Shown: positions 28,003 through 37,546, counted from the stretch's first letter. The stretch: DNA of 64,000 bases from CAWFKS01 sp963816435 (GCA_963816435.1 CAWFKS010000005.1:226959-290958); one strand, 5' to 3'. Program-made: numbers and translations. The notes: generated by a model from the sequence alone, not told the origin.

Positions 28003-28275
28003 ATGACACACGAAATCGAAACCGGCTCCTTCGACGTGAGCCCGATCATTGGCCGCCGTTTGTCGGCGGACCTGATGGAGGATATCCGCACCTCGGTGAC
28101 GCGCGCCTGGAAGCGCGACGGTATCGTCAACGTCCCGGCACTTGCCGAGACTGTCCGCGTTCGCCACGAAGCCGAAAACGTCGCACTCGAGGATTTGGAA
28201 GCGCAGGTGATGTCGGCCGCGATCAAGGTGAGCGCCGTGATCACCTTCAACTCCAACTGGTACGTGCAGCGCTAG
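28003..28275 (+). CDS. Small conserved hypothetical protein
   Basis: 90 residues from MTHEIETGSFDVSPIIGRRL; the frame is open further upstream but that part is AT-rich and unlike coding sequence. It is mostly helical (LMEDIRTSVTRAWKRDGIVN, EAENVALEDLEAQVMSAAIK) and ends in NSNWYVQR. No function recognised. It lies divergent from the RHH gene across an AT-rich spacer (27780-28002) and is followed immediately by palindromic repeat R3. Confidence 0.5.
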   Translation: MTHEIETGSFDVSPIIGRRLSADLMEDIRTSVTRAWKRDGIVNVPALAETVRVRHEAENVALEDLEAQVMSAAIKVSAVITFNSNWYVQR

Positions 28276-28345
28276 AGCAATGCCGGGAAAGGTGAAAACC
28301 GGTTTTCCGTCCGGCATTGCGTGTAGGATGAACAGCGGTTCGCCA
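28276..28345. repeat. Palindromic repeat R3
   Basis: AGCAATGCCGGGAAAGGTG through CCGGCATTGC (28276-28320) forms an imperfect palindrome with an AACCGGTTTTCC core, starting one base after a TAG stop. A partial second module (GATGAACAGCGGTTC) follows. Confidence 0.8.
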
Positions 28346-28556
28346 CCATGAACCACGCGTGGCAAACGCGTCTTCGCCGGCGATTCGGTACTCTTGCTTC
28401 GCAGTGCCGACTTCCCCTGATATTGGCTACGCGCTCGTCCGGACCTGGCTGAAACTGCCCCCCGCTCCGGGTGTGCGACCCCGCCGCGATGAACAGCATT
28501 TGCCTTTGGCGCACCTGTGCTGCCATGGTCCCTCCGGCCACAGGAGATTTGCCGCC

Positions 28557-28841
28557 ATGGACATCGTGATTGCAGGCCTTGTCGTCGCCGCCATCGCTGC
28601 ATTCGCCACGTGGCGCGGCTACAGAAAACTTGCGCGCGGCGACCTCGAAAAATGGGGTGTCAGCCTCAATCCCGTCCAATGCCCGAGCTGCGGAACGGCC
28701 CTGCCGATGTTCCGTCAGCCCACATCGTGGCGCCAGCGCATGTGGGGCGGCTGGACGTGCCCCGGCTGCGGCGCGGAGATCGACAGGAAGGGCAGGCTGA
28801 TTGCCGCGACCGGCGAGGATCAGAGATCGAATTCGCCCTGA
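28557..28841 (+). CDS. Membrane-anchored double-CxxC zinc-ribbon protein
   Basis: 94 residues. An N-terminal membrane helix (MDIVIAGLVVAAIAAFATW) is followed by a four-Cys zinc ribbon: PVQCPSCGTAL and GGWTCPGCGAE, the two CxxC knuckles spaced by about 30 residues. The ribbon should face the cytoplasm. Function unknown; similar small proteins are annotated only as hypothetical. The 3' end overlaps the convergent hdaA gene by 22 bases. The longer frame from 28359 has no coding character before this Met. Confidence 0.6.
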   Translation: MDIVIAGLVVAAIAAFATWRGYRKLARGDLEKWGVSLNPVQCPSCGTALPMFRQPTSWRQRMWGGWTCPGCGAEIDRKGRLIAATGEDQRSNSP

Positions 28842-29521
28842 CCCTCGTCGAGCGCGCCAACGACGCTCGCCGCCAGCGCCCGGCTCACTTTCGTCTTTCC
28901 CTCGAGCGCTGCCCGGTCGAGCCGCTCCACGACGTCGATAGCCGTCGCCAGCGAGCGCTCGATCCGGCGCACCAGATATTGCACGACGTGCGGCTCCACC
29001 TCGACCTGGCGGTCGGCGAACAGCTTCATGATGACGCCTTCCAGAAGCAGGTCGTCCGGCTCGCCGATTTCCACCGTCGACACCGCCTTCAGACGTGAGA
29101 CGAGATCGGGAAGGGTGGCGCCCCACGCGGCGGGAAAGCGCCGCGCCGTCATCAGCAGGCCTGTGCCGGATTCCCGCACGGCGTTGATCAGGTGGAAGAG
29201 CCCCGGCTGGTCGAGCGGCGCGAGATCGATGTCGTCGATGAAGACCGGCCCCTTTTCGGCAGCTTCGATGGCGCTGTCGCCGAGCCGCGGTGCATCGAGG
29301 GCGGTTGCGCCTGCGTGCTCGCACCAGATGGCGCCGAGATGCGACTTGCCCGATCCCGGCGGACCCGCCAGCACGGCGACGGGCGAGGGCCAGTCCGGCC
29401 ACGCCTCGATCAGCCGCACGGCCTCGGCATTCGCGGGGCTGAGCACCAGCTCGTCGCGGGAGAAGCCCGGCGGCAGTGCGAAATCGAGCGGCAGCTGCCG
29501 CGGTTTTCCCTTTTCCGGCAT
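28820..29521 (-). CDS. hdaA: DnaA inactivator HdaA (Hda homologue)
   Basis: 233 residues from MPEKGKPRQLPLDFALPPGF. The QLPLDF sequence near the N terminus is the clamp-binding motif of Hda, which tethers it to the DnaN sliding clamp to trigger ATP hydrolysis on DnaA. The AAA+ part has AGPPGSGKSHLGAIW as Walker A and VFIDDIDLAPL as Walker B, and a sensor-1-like LMTARRFP. Length and motif order match alphaproteobacterial HdaA. It follows the AI-2E permease gene by 7 bases. Confidence 0.92.
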   Translation of the reverse strand: MPEKGKPRQLPLDFALPPGFSRDELVLSPANAEAVRLIEAWPDWPSPVAVLAGPPGSGKSHLGAIWCEHAGATALDAPRLGDSAIEAAEKGPVFIDDIDLAPLDQPGLFHLINAVRESGTGLLMTARRFPAAWGATLPDLVSRLKAVSTVEIGEPDDLLLEGVIMKLFADRQVEVEPHVVQYLVRRIERSLATAIDVVERLDRAALEGKTKVSRALAASVVGALDEGQGEFDL

Positions 29522-29528
29522 GGCGTCT

Positions 29529-30740
29529 TCAGTCCGCGTCGGGGCGGCTCGTGCGCGCACGTCGGCGCGGGGCAGGGGTTTTCCGCGCGGGCGCCGCAAC
29601 CACGGGATCGGTGACGGCTCCCCCCGGATCCTTGCCGGTGTAGAGCGGCGAGGCGAGATAGCGCGACAGCGCGAACCGCACCAGCACCGCGACGGCCGCT
29701 GCAGCCGGCACGGCGATCAGCAGTCCGACGAAGCCGAACAGCGAGCCGAAGGCGAACAGCGCGAACATCAGCCACACCGGGTGCAGACCGACGCTCTTTC
29801 CCACCAGCTTCGGCTGCAGGATGTTGCCTTCGATGAACTGCCCGACGAAGAACACCGCCGCCACGGCCACGATCCACTGCCAGTCGGGCCAGAACTGCAC
29901 GAACGCCACGCCGAGGCTGAGCGCCAGTCCGGTCAGCGATCCGACATAGGGGATGAAGCTGATGAGGCCCGCGAACAGCCCGATCAGCAGGCCGAAATTG
30001 AGGCCGACGACGGTGAGCCCCACCGCGTAGATCACCCCGAGGATCAGGCACAGCGTGCCCTGGCCGCGCACGAACCCGGCGGTCGCGGTGTTGATGTCGG
30101 TGGCGATCTGGCGGACCGTGCCGACATGCTGGCGCGGCACCCAGCTGTCCACCTTGGCGACCATGCGGTCCCAGTCGAGCAGCATGTAGAAGGCGACCAC
30201 CGGCGTCACCACGAACAGGCCGGCAAGGTCGATCAGCGTCTTGCCCGAACTCCAGACCGACTGGAACAGCGCGGCCAGGAAGCCGGCGCCCTGGGTCACC
30301 AGCGTCGACAGGCCCTCGCGCAGCGCGTTGGCGTCGACGCCGATCGTCTTGTGCAGCCATTCCGGGTCGATATTGGTGATCAGCGCCTGCAGCCGCGCCA
30401 GATAGTCCGGGAAGCGGCCGATGAAGTCGGCGAACTGGGCGGCAAGCACGGGAATGAGGATGATCATCGCCAGCACGAACGCCAGCACGATGCCGATCAG
30501 GATGACGATCGTGGCGCCGAGCCGCGACAGGCCGAGCCGCTCCAGCCTGTCGGCGACCGGATCGAGGAAATAGGCCAGGATCATGCCCGCCAGGAACGGC
30601 AGCAGGATGGTGCTGAAGACGTAGAGAAACAGGACGAGGAAGGCGGCCGCGATCAGCCAGAACACGATCTGCCGGCGGAACGCACGGGCGTAGGCCGCAT
30701 CCGCGGCTTCGTTTTCAGCTCGCACCGTCGCCTTCGCCAT
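29529..30740 (-). CDS. AI-2E family (PerM-like) transporter
   Basis: 403 residues with about eight membrane segments. Family blocks: STILLPFLAGMILAYFLDPV near the N terminus, a central hydrophilic loop, and GLISFIPYVGSLTGLALSLG plus FIEGNILQPKLVGKSVGLHP toward the C terminus. Members move small molecules or ions; substrate cannot be told from sequence. The Arg-rich cytoplasmic tail (ARKTPAPRRRARTSRPDAD) is not conserved. Gene order pgsA, this gene, hdaA is a common alphaproteobacterial set. Confidence 0.88.
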   Translation of the reverse strand: MAKATVRAENEAADAAYARAFRRQIVFWLIAAAFLVLFLYVFSTILLPFLAGMILAYFLDPVADRLERLGLSRLGATIVILIGIVLAFVLAMIILIPVLAAQFADFIGRFPDYLARLQALITNIDPEWLHKTIGVDANALREGLSTLVTQGAGFLAALFQSVWSSGKTLIDLAGLFVVTPVVAFYMLLDWDRMVAKVDSWVPRQHVGTVRQIATDINTATAGFVRGQGTLCLILGVIYAVGLTVVGLNFGLLIGLFAGLISFIPYVGSLTGLALSLGVAFVQFWPDWQWIVAVAAVFFVGQFIEGNILQPKLVGKSVGLHPVWLMFALFAFGSLFGFVGLLIAVPAAAAVAVLVRFALSRYLASPLYTGKDPGGAVTDPVVAAPARKTPAPRRRARTSRPDAD

Positions 30741-31270
30741 GGGAGTTCATGTGCCTGAACCAGGCTACGAGATAGGCCGCGGCGGAAGCCGCGGTCAAGA
30801 GGCCGGACAGGATCACCAGCCCCGCACGCAGCGTCCCGCCTTCGACGTGCAGCGCCAGCTGCGCCAGCACCAGCGCCGCCAGCACGATCTGCACGGCGGT
30901 GTTGGCTTTCGAGATGAAAAGCGGCTTCATCTCCACCGGGTTGCCCATGATGGTGGACAACAGCACCGCGCCGACGATCAAGCCGTCGCGCGAAACCGCC
31001 AGGATCACCAGCCACAGCGGCAGTTCGCCGGTCAGTCCCAGCATCACGAAGACGCTGACCAGCAACAGCTTGTCGGCGATCGGGTCGAGATAGGTGCCGA
31101 GCTCGGAGCGCTGGTCGAACTGGCGCGCGATGAAGCCGTCGATGCCGTCCGACACGCCCGCGATCACGAAGAAGGCGAAGGCCCAGACCATGTGGCCGGC
31201 TGAGCAGCGCATAGACGATGCCAGGCACCAGCATGAACCTGACGAGCGTGATCATGTTGGGGACGGTCAT
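30715..31270 (-). CDS. CDP-alcohol phosphatidyltransferase, PgsA-like (one frameshift)
   Basis: 184 residues after removing one base near 31199 (GGCCGGC should read GGCCGC). The N terminus MTVPNMITLVRFMLVPGIVY is typical of PgsA; the catalytic CDP-OH-P motif is DGIDGFIARQFDQRSELGTYLDPIADK in outline, with D-G-x2-D-G-x-A-R-x8-G-x3-D-x3-D complete. It makes phosphatidylglycerophosphate or a related lipid at the inner membrane. Two pgsA-like genes are common in Rhizobiales, so the exact product is not certain. It overlaps the next gene by 26 bases. Confidence 0.85.
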
Positions 31271-31331
31271 GTCGGCATTCTCCGCGCAGCCGTCCTGATA
31301 TGGCGACGGCAGGCCGCCATCGCCAGACCGG

Positions 31332-32504
31332 TCAGACGGCTGAAGCGGCTTCGAGCCCCCGTCGCAGATCGGCCTTCAGGTCCTCGACATCCTCCAGCCC
31401 GATCTGCAGGCGGATGACCGGGCCGCCGTAATTGTCCTTGGCGACCTGCCGCGCCTCGAGGTTGGTGCGCTGCGCCAGGCTCTCGTAGCCGCCCCAGGAG
31501 GCACCCAGCCCGAAAATCTGGAGCGAGTCGAGAAAGGCCGCCGCCTTTTCCGTGCCGCCGCCGTCGAGGACGACGGAGAACAGCCCGCTGGAGCCGGAAA
31601 AGTCGCGTTTCCAAAGCGCATAGCCGGGAAAACTTTCGAGCGCCGGGTGCAGCACGCGCGCCACGCCGTCCTGGCTTTCCAGCCACTCGGCGATCTCCAG
31701 TGCTGCCTTTTCCTGGTGCGCCAGCCGCACGCCGAGCGTCCGCAGGCCGCGCAGCACCTGGTAGGTGTCGTCGGGCGAGGGGGTGGCGCCGAGCGTCTGG
31801 AAGGCCTCCTGCAGCCTCGGCCAGGCAGCCTCGTTGGCCGACATCGTGCCGAAAAGCACGTCGGAATGGCCGTTCATGTATTTCGTCGCGGCGTGGATCA
31901 CCACGTCGACGCCGAAATCCAGCGCGCGGAAATAGAGCGGCGTCGCCCAGGTGTTGTCCATCATCACGATGGCTCCGCCTTCGTGCGCTGCCTTGGCGAT
32001 GGCGGGTATGTCCTGCATCTCGAACGTGCCGGAGCCGGGCGATTCGGTGAACACGACGCTCGTGTTCGGCCGCATCAGCTCGGCGATCTCGGAGCCGAGA
32101 TGCGGGTCGTAGTATTCGACCTCGACGCCCAGCCGCTTCAGCATGGAGTCGGCAAAGCGGCGGGTCGGGAAATAGACCGAATCGACGATCAGCACGTGAT
32201 CGCCGGCCGAGACGAAACCGAGCAGCGGCACCGTGATCGCGGCCAGCCCGCTCGGCGCCAGCACCGTTCCCGCCGCCCCTTCGAGCTCGTTGAGGGCGGC
32301 GACCAGCGCGTCCGTCGTCGGTGTCCCGTGCGTGCCGTAGACATAGCGCTGGGCGCGCTTCGCCATCGTATCGTAATCCGGGTAGAGCACGGTCGATGCA
32401 TGCACCACCGGCGGATTGACGAAGCCGAAGAAATCGCGCGGGTTGTTGCCCGAATGGGCAAGCCGCGTGTTGATACCCTTGTTGGCGCTGTCGGATTTGG
32501 TCAT
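31332..32504 (-). CDS. metC: Cystathionine beta-lyase
   Basis: 390 residues. PLP enzyme of the Cys/Met metabolism family; the Schiff-base Lys is in HAATKYMNGHSDV, and YVYGTHGTPTTDALVAAL and MMDNTWATPLYFRALDFG are the other family blocks. It cleaves cystathionine to homocysteine in methionine synthesis. In rhizobia metC is found near aapJ, as here. It is divergent from the PAP2 gene with 87 bases between. Confidence 0.92.
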   Translation of the reverse strand: MTKSDSANKGINTRLAHSGNNPRDFFGFVNPPVVHASTVLYPDYDTMAKRAQRYVYGTHGTPTTDALVAALNELEGAAGTVLAPSGLAAITVPLLGFVSAGDHVLIVDSVYFPTRRFADSMLKRLGVEVEYYDPHLGSEIAELMRPNTSVVFTESPGSGTFEMQDIPAIAKAAHEGGAIVMMDNTWATPLYFRALDFGVDVVIHAATKYMNGHSDVLFGTMSANEAAWPRLQEAFQTLGATPSPDDTYQVLRGLRTLGVRLAHQEKAALEIAEWLESQDGVARVLHPALESFPGYALWKRDFSGSSGLFSVVLDGGGTEKAAAFLDSLQIFGLGASWGGYESLAQRTNLEARQVAKDNYGGPVIRLQIGLEDVEDLKADLRRGLEAASAV

Positions 32505-32591
32505 AAGCCCTCACGGGAAAGATGGATGATCCCGCATTAATGCCGCCCGGGCCGCCGCGCAACTCGCTCGCCGTCGTTGGCGAGGAAGAAG

Positions 32592-33431
32592 ATGACCGCA
32601 ACCAGCAACCAGACGCCTCAAGATAGCCGACCGGGTCCGCACAGGCGCCTGGGTGCGGCGGTGGGCGGCGCGTCGGCGCGCATCAGGCGGCGCAAGGCGA
32701 ATCCCGCGGGCCGCGTGTGGACGTCGAAGCTGTTGTGGATCGCGCTCGCAGGCATCGTGCTGGCGCTGGCCGTCGCCCCGTTCGACGGCGACATCACCCG
32801 CTACGTGCGCAGCCACGGGCGCGTCGGCCTGATCGGCCTCATGGCGCGGCTTACCGATGTCGGGCTTGCGCAGTGGTATATCGCCGCCGGCGCGCTGGTC
32901 TTTCTGGCGGTGGCGATGATCGACTGGAGCGGCCATGGCATGCGCGGCCGGGCGCGGCTGTTGTTCCTTCTGGGCCAGGGCGGCTACGTCTTCGCCGTCA
33001 GCGTGCTTGCCGAACTCGTGACCGACGTCGTCAAGATCCCGATCGGACGGGCACGGCCAATCGGCTTCGACCAGTTCGGCCCCTATCACTTCGAGCCATT
33101 CAGCGTCAGCCATGCCTTCGCCAGCCTGCCTTCGGGCCATTCGGCGATGATGGGTGCGGTCGCCGCCATTCTGGCGATCTGGTTTCCGCGCTTCAAATGG
33201 GTGTTTCTCGCGCTCGGCTTCCTCGCCGCCGCGACGCGCGTTGCGTCGGGCTCGCACTATCCCTCCGACGTGGTCGCGGGCTTCACTGTCGGGGTGCTTC
33301 TGGCGATCGTCGTGGCGCGCTGGCTGGCTTCTCGGGGCGTCGTATTTCGCCTCCTCGAAGGGCGGCTTTTTCCGCGCGTCCGCAACGCCACCGCGCTCCG
33401 ATCGCCGCCCCGCAAGTCTCAATCGATTTGA
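32592..33431 (+). CDS. PAP2-family membrane phosphatase
   Basis: 279 residues from MTATSNQTPQ (a TTG 15 bases upstream is an alternative). Five to six membrane segments. The three catalytic motifs of the PAP2/LpxE-LpxF type are visible: KIPIGRARP (K-x6-RP), SLPSGHSAM (PSGH) and TRVASGSHYPSDVVAG (SR-x5-H-x3-D with Thr in place of Ser). It should dephosphorylate a lipid or polyprenyl phosphate on the periplasmic side. The C-terminal 30 residues are basic. Confidence 0.85.
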   Translation: MTATSNQTPQDSRPGPHRRLGAAVGGASARIRRRKANPAGRVWTSKLLWIALAGIVLALAVAPFDGDITRYVRSHGRVGLIGLMARLTDVGLAQWYIAAGALVFLAVAMIDWSGHGMRGRARLLFLLGQGGYVFAVSVLAELVTDVVKIPIGRARPIGFDQFGPYHFEPFSVSHAFASLPSGHSAMMGAVAAILAIWFPRFKWVFLALGFLAAATRVASGSHYPSDVVAGFTVGVLLAIVVARWLASRGVVFRLLEGRLFPRVRNATALRSPPRKSQSI

Positions 33432-33679
33432 CGTTGACCGCGAGCGAGCGGTTTTTCGGCGCGGACATCGCGGATTTGCGATGTCTAAGAGGCTTGACCG
33501 TGGAAACTTTATGGCCTTCGATGGCCGCCGTGGACGGGAGGCGGAGCATGCGCGCCCTGGACGGCGCGGATTCGGGCGAATTGCCGGGATCGGTCTGCTG
33601 CTTCCGCACAGAACCGCACGGAGTTCTACTCCGACAAAGAGGGGCATCGGCCTCGAATAAGAAACGAGAGGGTTTGGGT

Positions 33680-34702
33680 ATGAAGAAATTCGCAATGGGA
33701 ATGCTCGGCGTTGCTGCCGTGACGCTCGCCTATGGCGTGAGCGCCGCGTCCGCGGCGACGCTCGACGACGTCAAGTCGCGCGGCAACCTGAAATGCGGCG
33801 TCAGTCAGGGCCTGCCGGGGTTCTCCAACCCCAATTCGAGCGGCAACTGGTCTGGCCTGGACGTTGATTTCTGCCGCGCCGTGGCGTCGGCGATCTTCAA
33901 CGATCCGTCCAAGGTTGAGTTCGTCCCGCTGTCGGCGAAGGAGCGCTTCACCGCCCTTCAGTCTGGCGAGATCGACATCCTCTCGCGCAACACCACCTGG
34001 ACCATGAGCCGCGACACGCAGCTCGGGCTCAACTTCGCCGTCGTCAACTACTATGACGGCCAGGGCTTCATGGTCCGCAAGGAGATGGGCATCACCTCCG
34101 CGCTTCAGCTGTCGGGCGCGGCCGTGTGCACCAACACCGGCACCACGACCGAGCTCAACGTCGCCGACTACTTCCGCGCCAACAACATGGACTACGAACT
34201 CGTCGCCTTCGAGAAGTCGGACGAGGTCGTGGCCGCCTATGACGCCGGCCGCTGCGACGTCTACACCACCGACCAGTCGGGCCTCTATGCGCAGCGTCTG
34301 AAGCTGACCAACCCCGACGACCACGTCGTCCTGCCGGAGATCATCTCCAAGGAGCCGCTCGGCCCGGCAGTGCGCCAGGGCGACGACCAGTGGCTCAACA
34401 TCATGAAGTGGACGCACTTCGCCATGGTGCAGGCCGAGGAATCCGGCGTGACCCAGGCCAATGTCGACGAGATGAAGAATTCCGACAACCCGACCATCAA
34501 GCGCCTGCTCGGCACCGAGGGTGAGTTCGGAACCGCCATCGGTCTCGGCAACGACTGGGCCTACCAGATCATCAAGAACGTCGGGAACTACGGCGAGGCG
34601 TTCGCCCGCAACGTCGGCCCCGACACCCCGCTGGCGATCTCGCGCGGCCTCAACGCGCTGTGGACCAAGGGCGGTCTGCAGTACGCGCCTCCGATCCGCT
34701 AA
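33680..34702 (+). CDS. aapJ: General L-amino acid ABC transporter binding protein AapJ
   Basis: 340 residues, signal peptide (MLGVAAVTLAYGVSAASA). SBP_bac_3 fold; blocks VKSRGNLKCGVSQGLPGFSN, EIDILSRNTTWTMSRDTQLG and GRCDVYTTDQSGLYAQR are diagnostic for AapJ/BztA. The C terminus GLNALWTKGGLQYAPPIR is the family end. AapJQMP takes up many L-amino acids in rhizobia. The 248 bases upstream (33432-33679) should hold the promoter but I see no convincing boxes beyond a CTTGAC at 33491. Confidence 0.96.
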   Translation: MKKFAMGMLGVAAVTLAYGVSAASAATLDDVKSRGNLKCGVSQGLPGFSNPNSSGNWSGLDVDFCRAVASAIFNDPSKVEFVPLSAKERFTALQSGEIDILSRNTTWTMSRDTQLGLNFAVVNYYDGQGFMVRKEMGITSALQLSGAAVCTNTGTTTELNVADYFRANNMDYELVAFEKSDEVVAAYDAGRCDVYTTDQSGLYAQRLKLTNPDDHVVLPEIISKEPLGPAVRQGDDQWLNIMKWTHFAMVQAEESGVTQANVDEMKNSDNPTIKRLLGTEGEFGTAIGLGNDWAYQIIKNVGNYGEAFARNVGPDTPLAISRGLNALWTKGGLQYAPPIR

Positions 34703-34719
34703 ACGGCAGTTACGAGACG

Positions 34720-34745
34720 GGAAGGTCGCCCTCGGGCGGCCTTCC
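34720..34745. repeat. Hairpin in the aapJ-aapQ spacer
   Basis: An 11-bp stem (GGAAGGTCGCC at 34720-34730, GGCGGCCTTCC at 34735-34745, one G-U pair) with a CTCG loop, 17 bases after the aapJ stop and without a T run. Typical of stabilising 3' structures that let binding-protein mRNA outlive the permease part of the operon. Confidence 0.75.
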
Positions 34746-34836
34746 AGCCCGCCAGGCAAAATACGTCGCGCCACCAATCAAACGCCGTGCGGCATCGCCG
34801 CAATGAGCACAATGCGCGCGCACGAGGGGAACGAGC

Positions 34837-36033
34837 ATGGCAGCAATGACCGGCGACGACCGGGACGCACCTCCGCGCGTCGCGCTTCTCAACAATCCGA
34901 CTGCGCGTGCCTGGATTCTCCAGATCGTGCTTCTTGCCGCACTTGTCTGGCTCGCCTGGGTGGGCATCCAGAACATGTTCGCCAACCTGCGCGCCGCCAA
35001 CATCTCGTCGGGTTTCGGTTTCCTGACTCGAAACGCCGGCTTCGCGATCAGCCAGACTCTCATCGACTATCAACAGGCGACGTCGACCTATCTGCGCGTC
35101 TACTTCGTCGGACTGTTCAACACGCTGCTGGTGTCGATCATCGGGATCGTGCTGGCGACGATCCTCGGCTTCATCGTCGGCATCGCGCGCCTTTCCAGCA
35201 ACTGGGTGGTATCCAGGCTGGCTGCGGTCTACATCGAGACGCTGCGAAACATCCCGCTGCTTCTGCAGATCTTCGTCTGGTATTTTTCCGTCCTTCGCTT
35301 CCTGCCTGACCGCCGCGATTCGCTGAGCCTCGGTTTCCTTGGCGAGATCAACATCGCCGGCTGGTATGCACCGAAGCCGATCGGAGGCGAGGGCATTTGG
35401 GTCCTCGTCGGCGCGATTGTTCTCGCGATCGTGGCCATCATCGTGCTGGCGCGCTGGGCTGCCAAACGACAGGAGGCGACCGGCCAGCGCTTTCCGGTAT
35501 TCTGGACCTCCGTCGGGATACTGATTGTCCTGCCGCTGATCGGCTATTTCGTCGGCGGCATGCCGCTGTCGTTCGAATATCCGGTGCCGGGCAATTTCGG
35601 CCCGCGCGGCGGGTCGCGCATCTATCCCGAGTTCATCGGCCTGCTTCTGGCGCTCTCGATCTACACCGGCGCGTTCATCGCCGAGATCGTCAGGGCAGGC
35701 ATCCTCGGCATCAACAAGGGCCAGACAGAGGCATCCTATGCGCTCGGCCTGCGTCCCGGCCAGACGCTGCGCCTCGTCATCGTGCCGCAGGCGCTGCGGA
35801 TCATCATTCCGCCGCTGACCAGCCAATATCTGAACCTGACGAAGAACTCGTCGCTGGCCGTGGCGATCGCCTATCCGGATCTGGTGTCTGTCTTCGCCGG
35901 CACCGCGCTGAACCAGACCGGCCAGGCGGTGGAAATCCTGCTGATGACGATGCTCACCTACCTCGGCCTCTCGCTGATAATCTCCGCCTTCATGAACTGG
36001 TACAACTCCAAGATGGCTCTGGTGGAGCGCTGA
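34837..36033 (+). CDS. aapQ: General L-amino acid ABC transporter permease AapQ
   Basis: 398 residues with about eight membrane segments. The His/Glu/Asp permease signature is in YTGAFIAEIVRAGILGINKG; GFGFLTRNAGFAISQTLI and YIETLRNIPLLLQIFVWYF are conserved AapQ/BztB blocks. Pairs with AapM in the membrane. One base separates its stop from the aapM start. Confidence 0.95.
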   Translation: MAAMTGDDRDAPPRVALLNNPTARAWILQIVLLAALVWLAWVGIQNMFANLRAANISSGFGFLTRNAGFAISQTLIDYQQATSTYLRVYFVGLFNTLLVSIIGIVLATILGFIVGIARLSSNWVVSRLAAVYIETLRNIPLLLQIFVWYFSVLRFLPDRRDSLSLGFLGEINIAGWYAPKPIGGEGIWVLVGAIVLAIVAIIVLARWAAKRQEATGQRFPVFWTSVGILIVLPLIGYFVGGMPLSFEYPVPGNFGPRGGSRIYPEFIGLLLALSIYTGAFIAEIVRAGILGINKGQTEASYALGLRPGQTLRLVIVPQALRIIIPPLTSQYLNLTKNSSLAVAIAYPDLVSVFAGTALNQTGQAVEILLMTMLTYLGLSLIISAFMNWYNSKMALVER

Positions 36034-36034
36034 C

Positions 36035-37546
36035 ATGGCGAACGATCCCGACGACGACAAGCGCCCGGCCGACGAAGGCTGGAATCCGCCGCACCGCTCG
36101 GGCAAGGCCGCCGATGCGGAGGCCCACGAGGGCGAGCCGGTGGCGTTTCACCACGAGGCCGACTCGCTGGCGCCGCTGCCGGACGACTGGCAGAACTTCG
36201 CCTATGTGCGTACCGAGATGTCCCGCTCCGAACCGGCGCCGACAGGGACCAGCGGCCCGATCGCCTGGGTTCGCGAGAACCTGTTTTCCAGTATCGGCAA
36301 CACGCTGCTGACGCTGTTCGCGCTCTATCTGCTCTACCTCATATTGCCGCCGCTGATCGATTTCATCTTCGTCAACGGCGTGTGGACCGGGTCGGATCGT
36401 GCCGTCTGCACCACCGAGCAGCAGGGCGGAATGCAGCCCAACGGCTGGTTTGGTGCGTGCTGGACCTACGTCGGGGCCTATTTCAACCAGTTCATCTACG
36501 GCCGCTATCCCAACTCCATGCAGTGGCGTGTCAACGTCGTCGGCATCCTGCTGGTCATAGGGCTGGTGCCGCTGCTTATCCCGTCTGCCCCGTTCAAGCG
36601 GCAGAACATCTTCTACATCGCCATCTTCTTCCCGATCGCCGCGTTGATCCTGCTGACGGGCGGCGACTTCGATCTCAACGGCTTCCTGCCGACGGGCTGG
36701 CTGCTGCGCGAGGGAACCGCCAAATTCTGGCTGGACTACGTGATCCTGTCGGCGATCGTCGTCGGCATCGCGGCACTGATCGCGCGTGCGTCGGACAAGG
36801 AGGCATGGCCGAGCGTGCGCAACGCCTGCGGCATCATGCTGGCACTCGCGGTCGTCATGTTCCTGCTCGGGCTCGATTTCGGAATGACGCCGGTGCCTAC
36901 CGATCGCTGGGGCGGCCTGCTGGTGACGCTGGTATTGGCGGTCACGGGCATCGCGGTATCGTTGCCGATCGGCATCGTGCTGGCGCTCGGGCGGCGCTCG
37001 AAGATGCCGATCGTGCGCTTCGCGTCGATCGTCTTCATCGAGTTCTGGCGCGGCGTGCCGCTGATCACAGTGCTGTTCATGTCCTCGGTCATGCTGCCGC
37101 TGTTCCTTCCCGAAGGCGTCACCTTCGACAAGCTGCTGCGTGCCGTGGTCGGCGTGGCGATGTTCGCTTCCGCCTACATGGCAGAGGTGGTACGCGGCGG
37201 CCTGCAGGCGATTCCGAAGGGGCAGTTCGAGGGCGCCATGGCGCTTGGCCTCAACTACGGCCAGATGATGCGCATGATCATCATGCCGCAGGCGCTGAAG
37301 CTGGTGATCCCGGGCATAGTCAACACCTTCATCGGCCTGTTCAAGGACACCACGCTGGTGCTGATCATCGGCCTGTTCGACTTCCTCGGACAGATTCAGT
37401 CGTCCTACTCCGACTCCTCCTGGGCGAGCCCGGTGCAATCGCTGACCGGCTACCTCTTCGCCGCGATGGTGTACTGGGTGTTCTGTTTCGGCATGTCCCG
37501 ATATTCGATCTTCATGGAGCGACGCCTCGATACGGGCCACCGCTAG
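36035..37546 (+). CDS. aapM: General L-amino acid ABC transporter permease AapM, long form
   Basis: 503 residues. The permease core (from NFAYVRTEMSRSEPAP on) matches AapM/BztC, including WTGSDRAVCTTEQQGG, EFWRGVPLITVLFMSSVMLP and ASAYMAEVVRGGLQAIPKGQ. A charged N-terminal extension of about 55 residues (MANDPDDDKRPADEGWNPPH onward) and an enlarged periplasmic/TM region make it longer than the usual 380-470. No frame disruption is seen, so the extension looks real. Confidence 0.93.
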   Translation: MANDPDDDKRPADEGWNPPHRSGKAADAEAHEGEPVAFHHEADSLAPLPDDWQNFAYVRTEMSRSEPAPTGTSGPIAWVRENLFSSIGNTLLTLFALYLLYLILPPLIDFIFVNGVWTGSDRAVCTTEQQGGMQPNGWFGACWTYVGAYFNQFIYGRYPNSMQWRVNVVGILLVIGLVPLLIPSAPFKRQNIFYIAIFFPIAALILLTGGDFDLNGFLPTGWLLREGTAKFWLDYVILSAIVVGIAALIARASDKEAWPSVRNACGIMLALAVVMFLLGLDFGMTPVPTDRWGGLLVTLVLAVTGIAVSLPIGIVLALGRRSKMPIVRFASIVFIEFWRGVPLITVLFMSSVMLPLFLPEGVTFDKLLRAVVGVAMFASAYMAEVVRGGLQAIPKGQFEGAMALGLNYGQMMRMIIMPQALKLVIPGIVNTFIGLFKDTTLVLIIGLFDFLGQIQSSYSDSSWASPVQSLTGYLFAAMVYWVFCFGMSRYSIFMERRLDTGHR

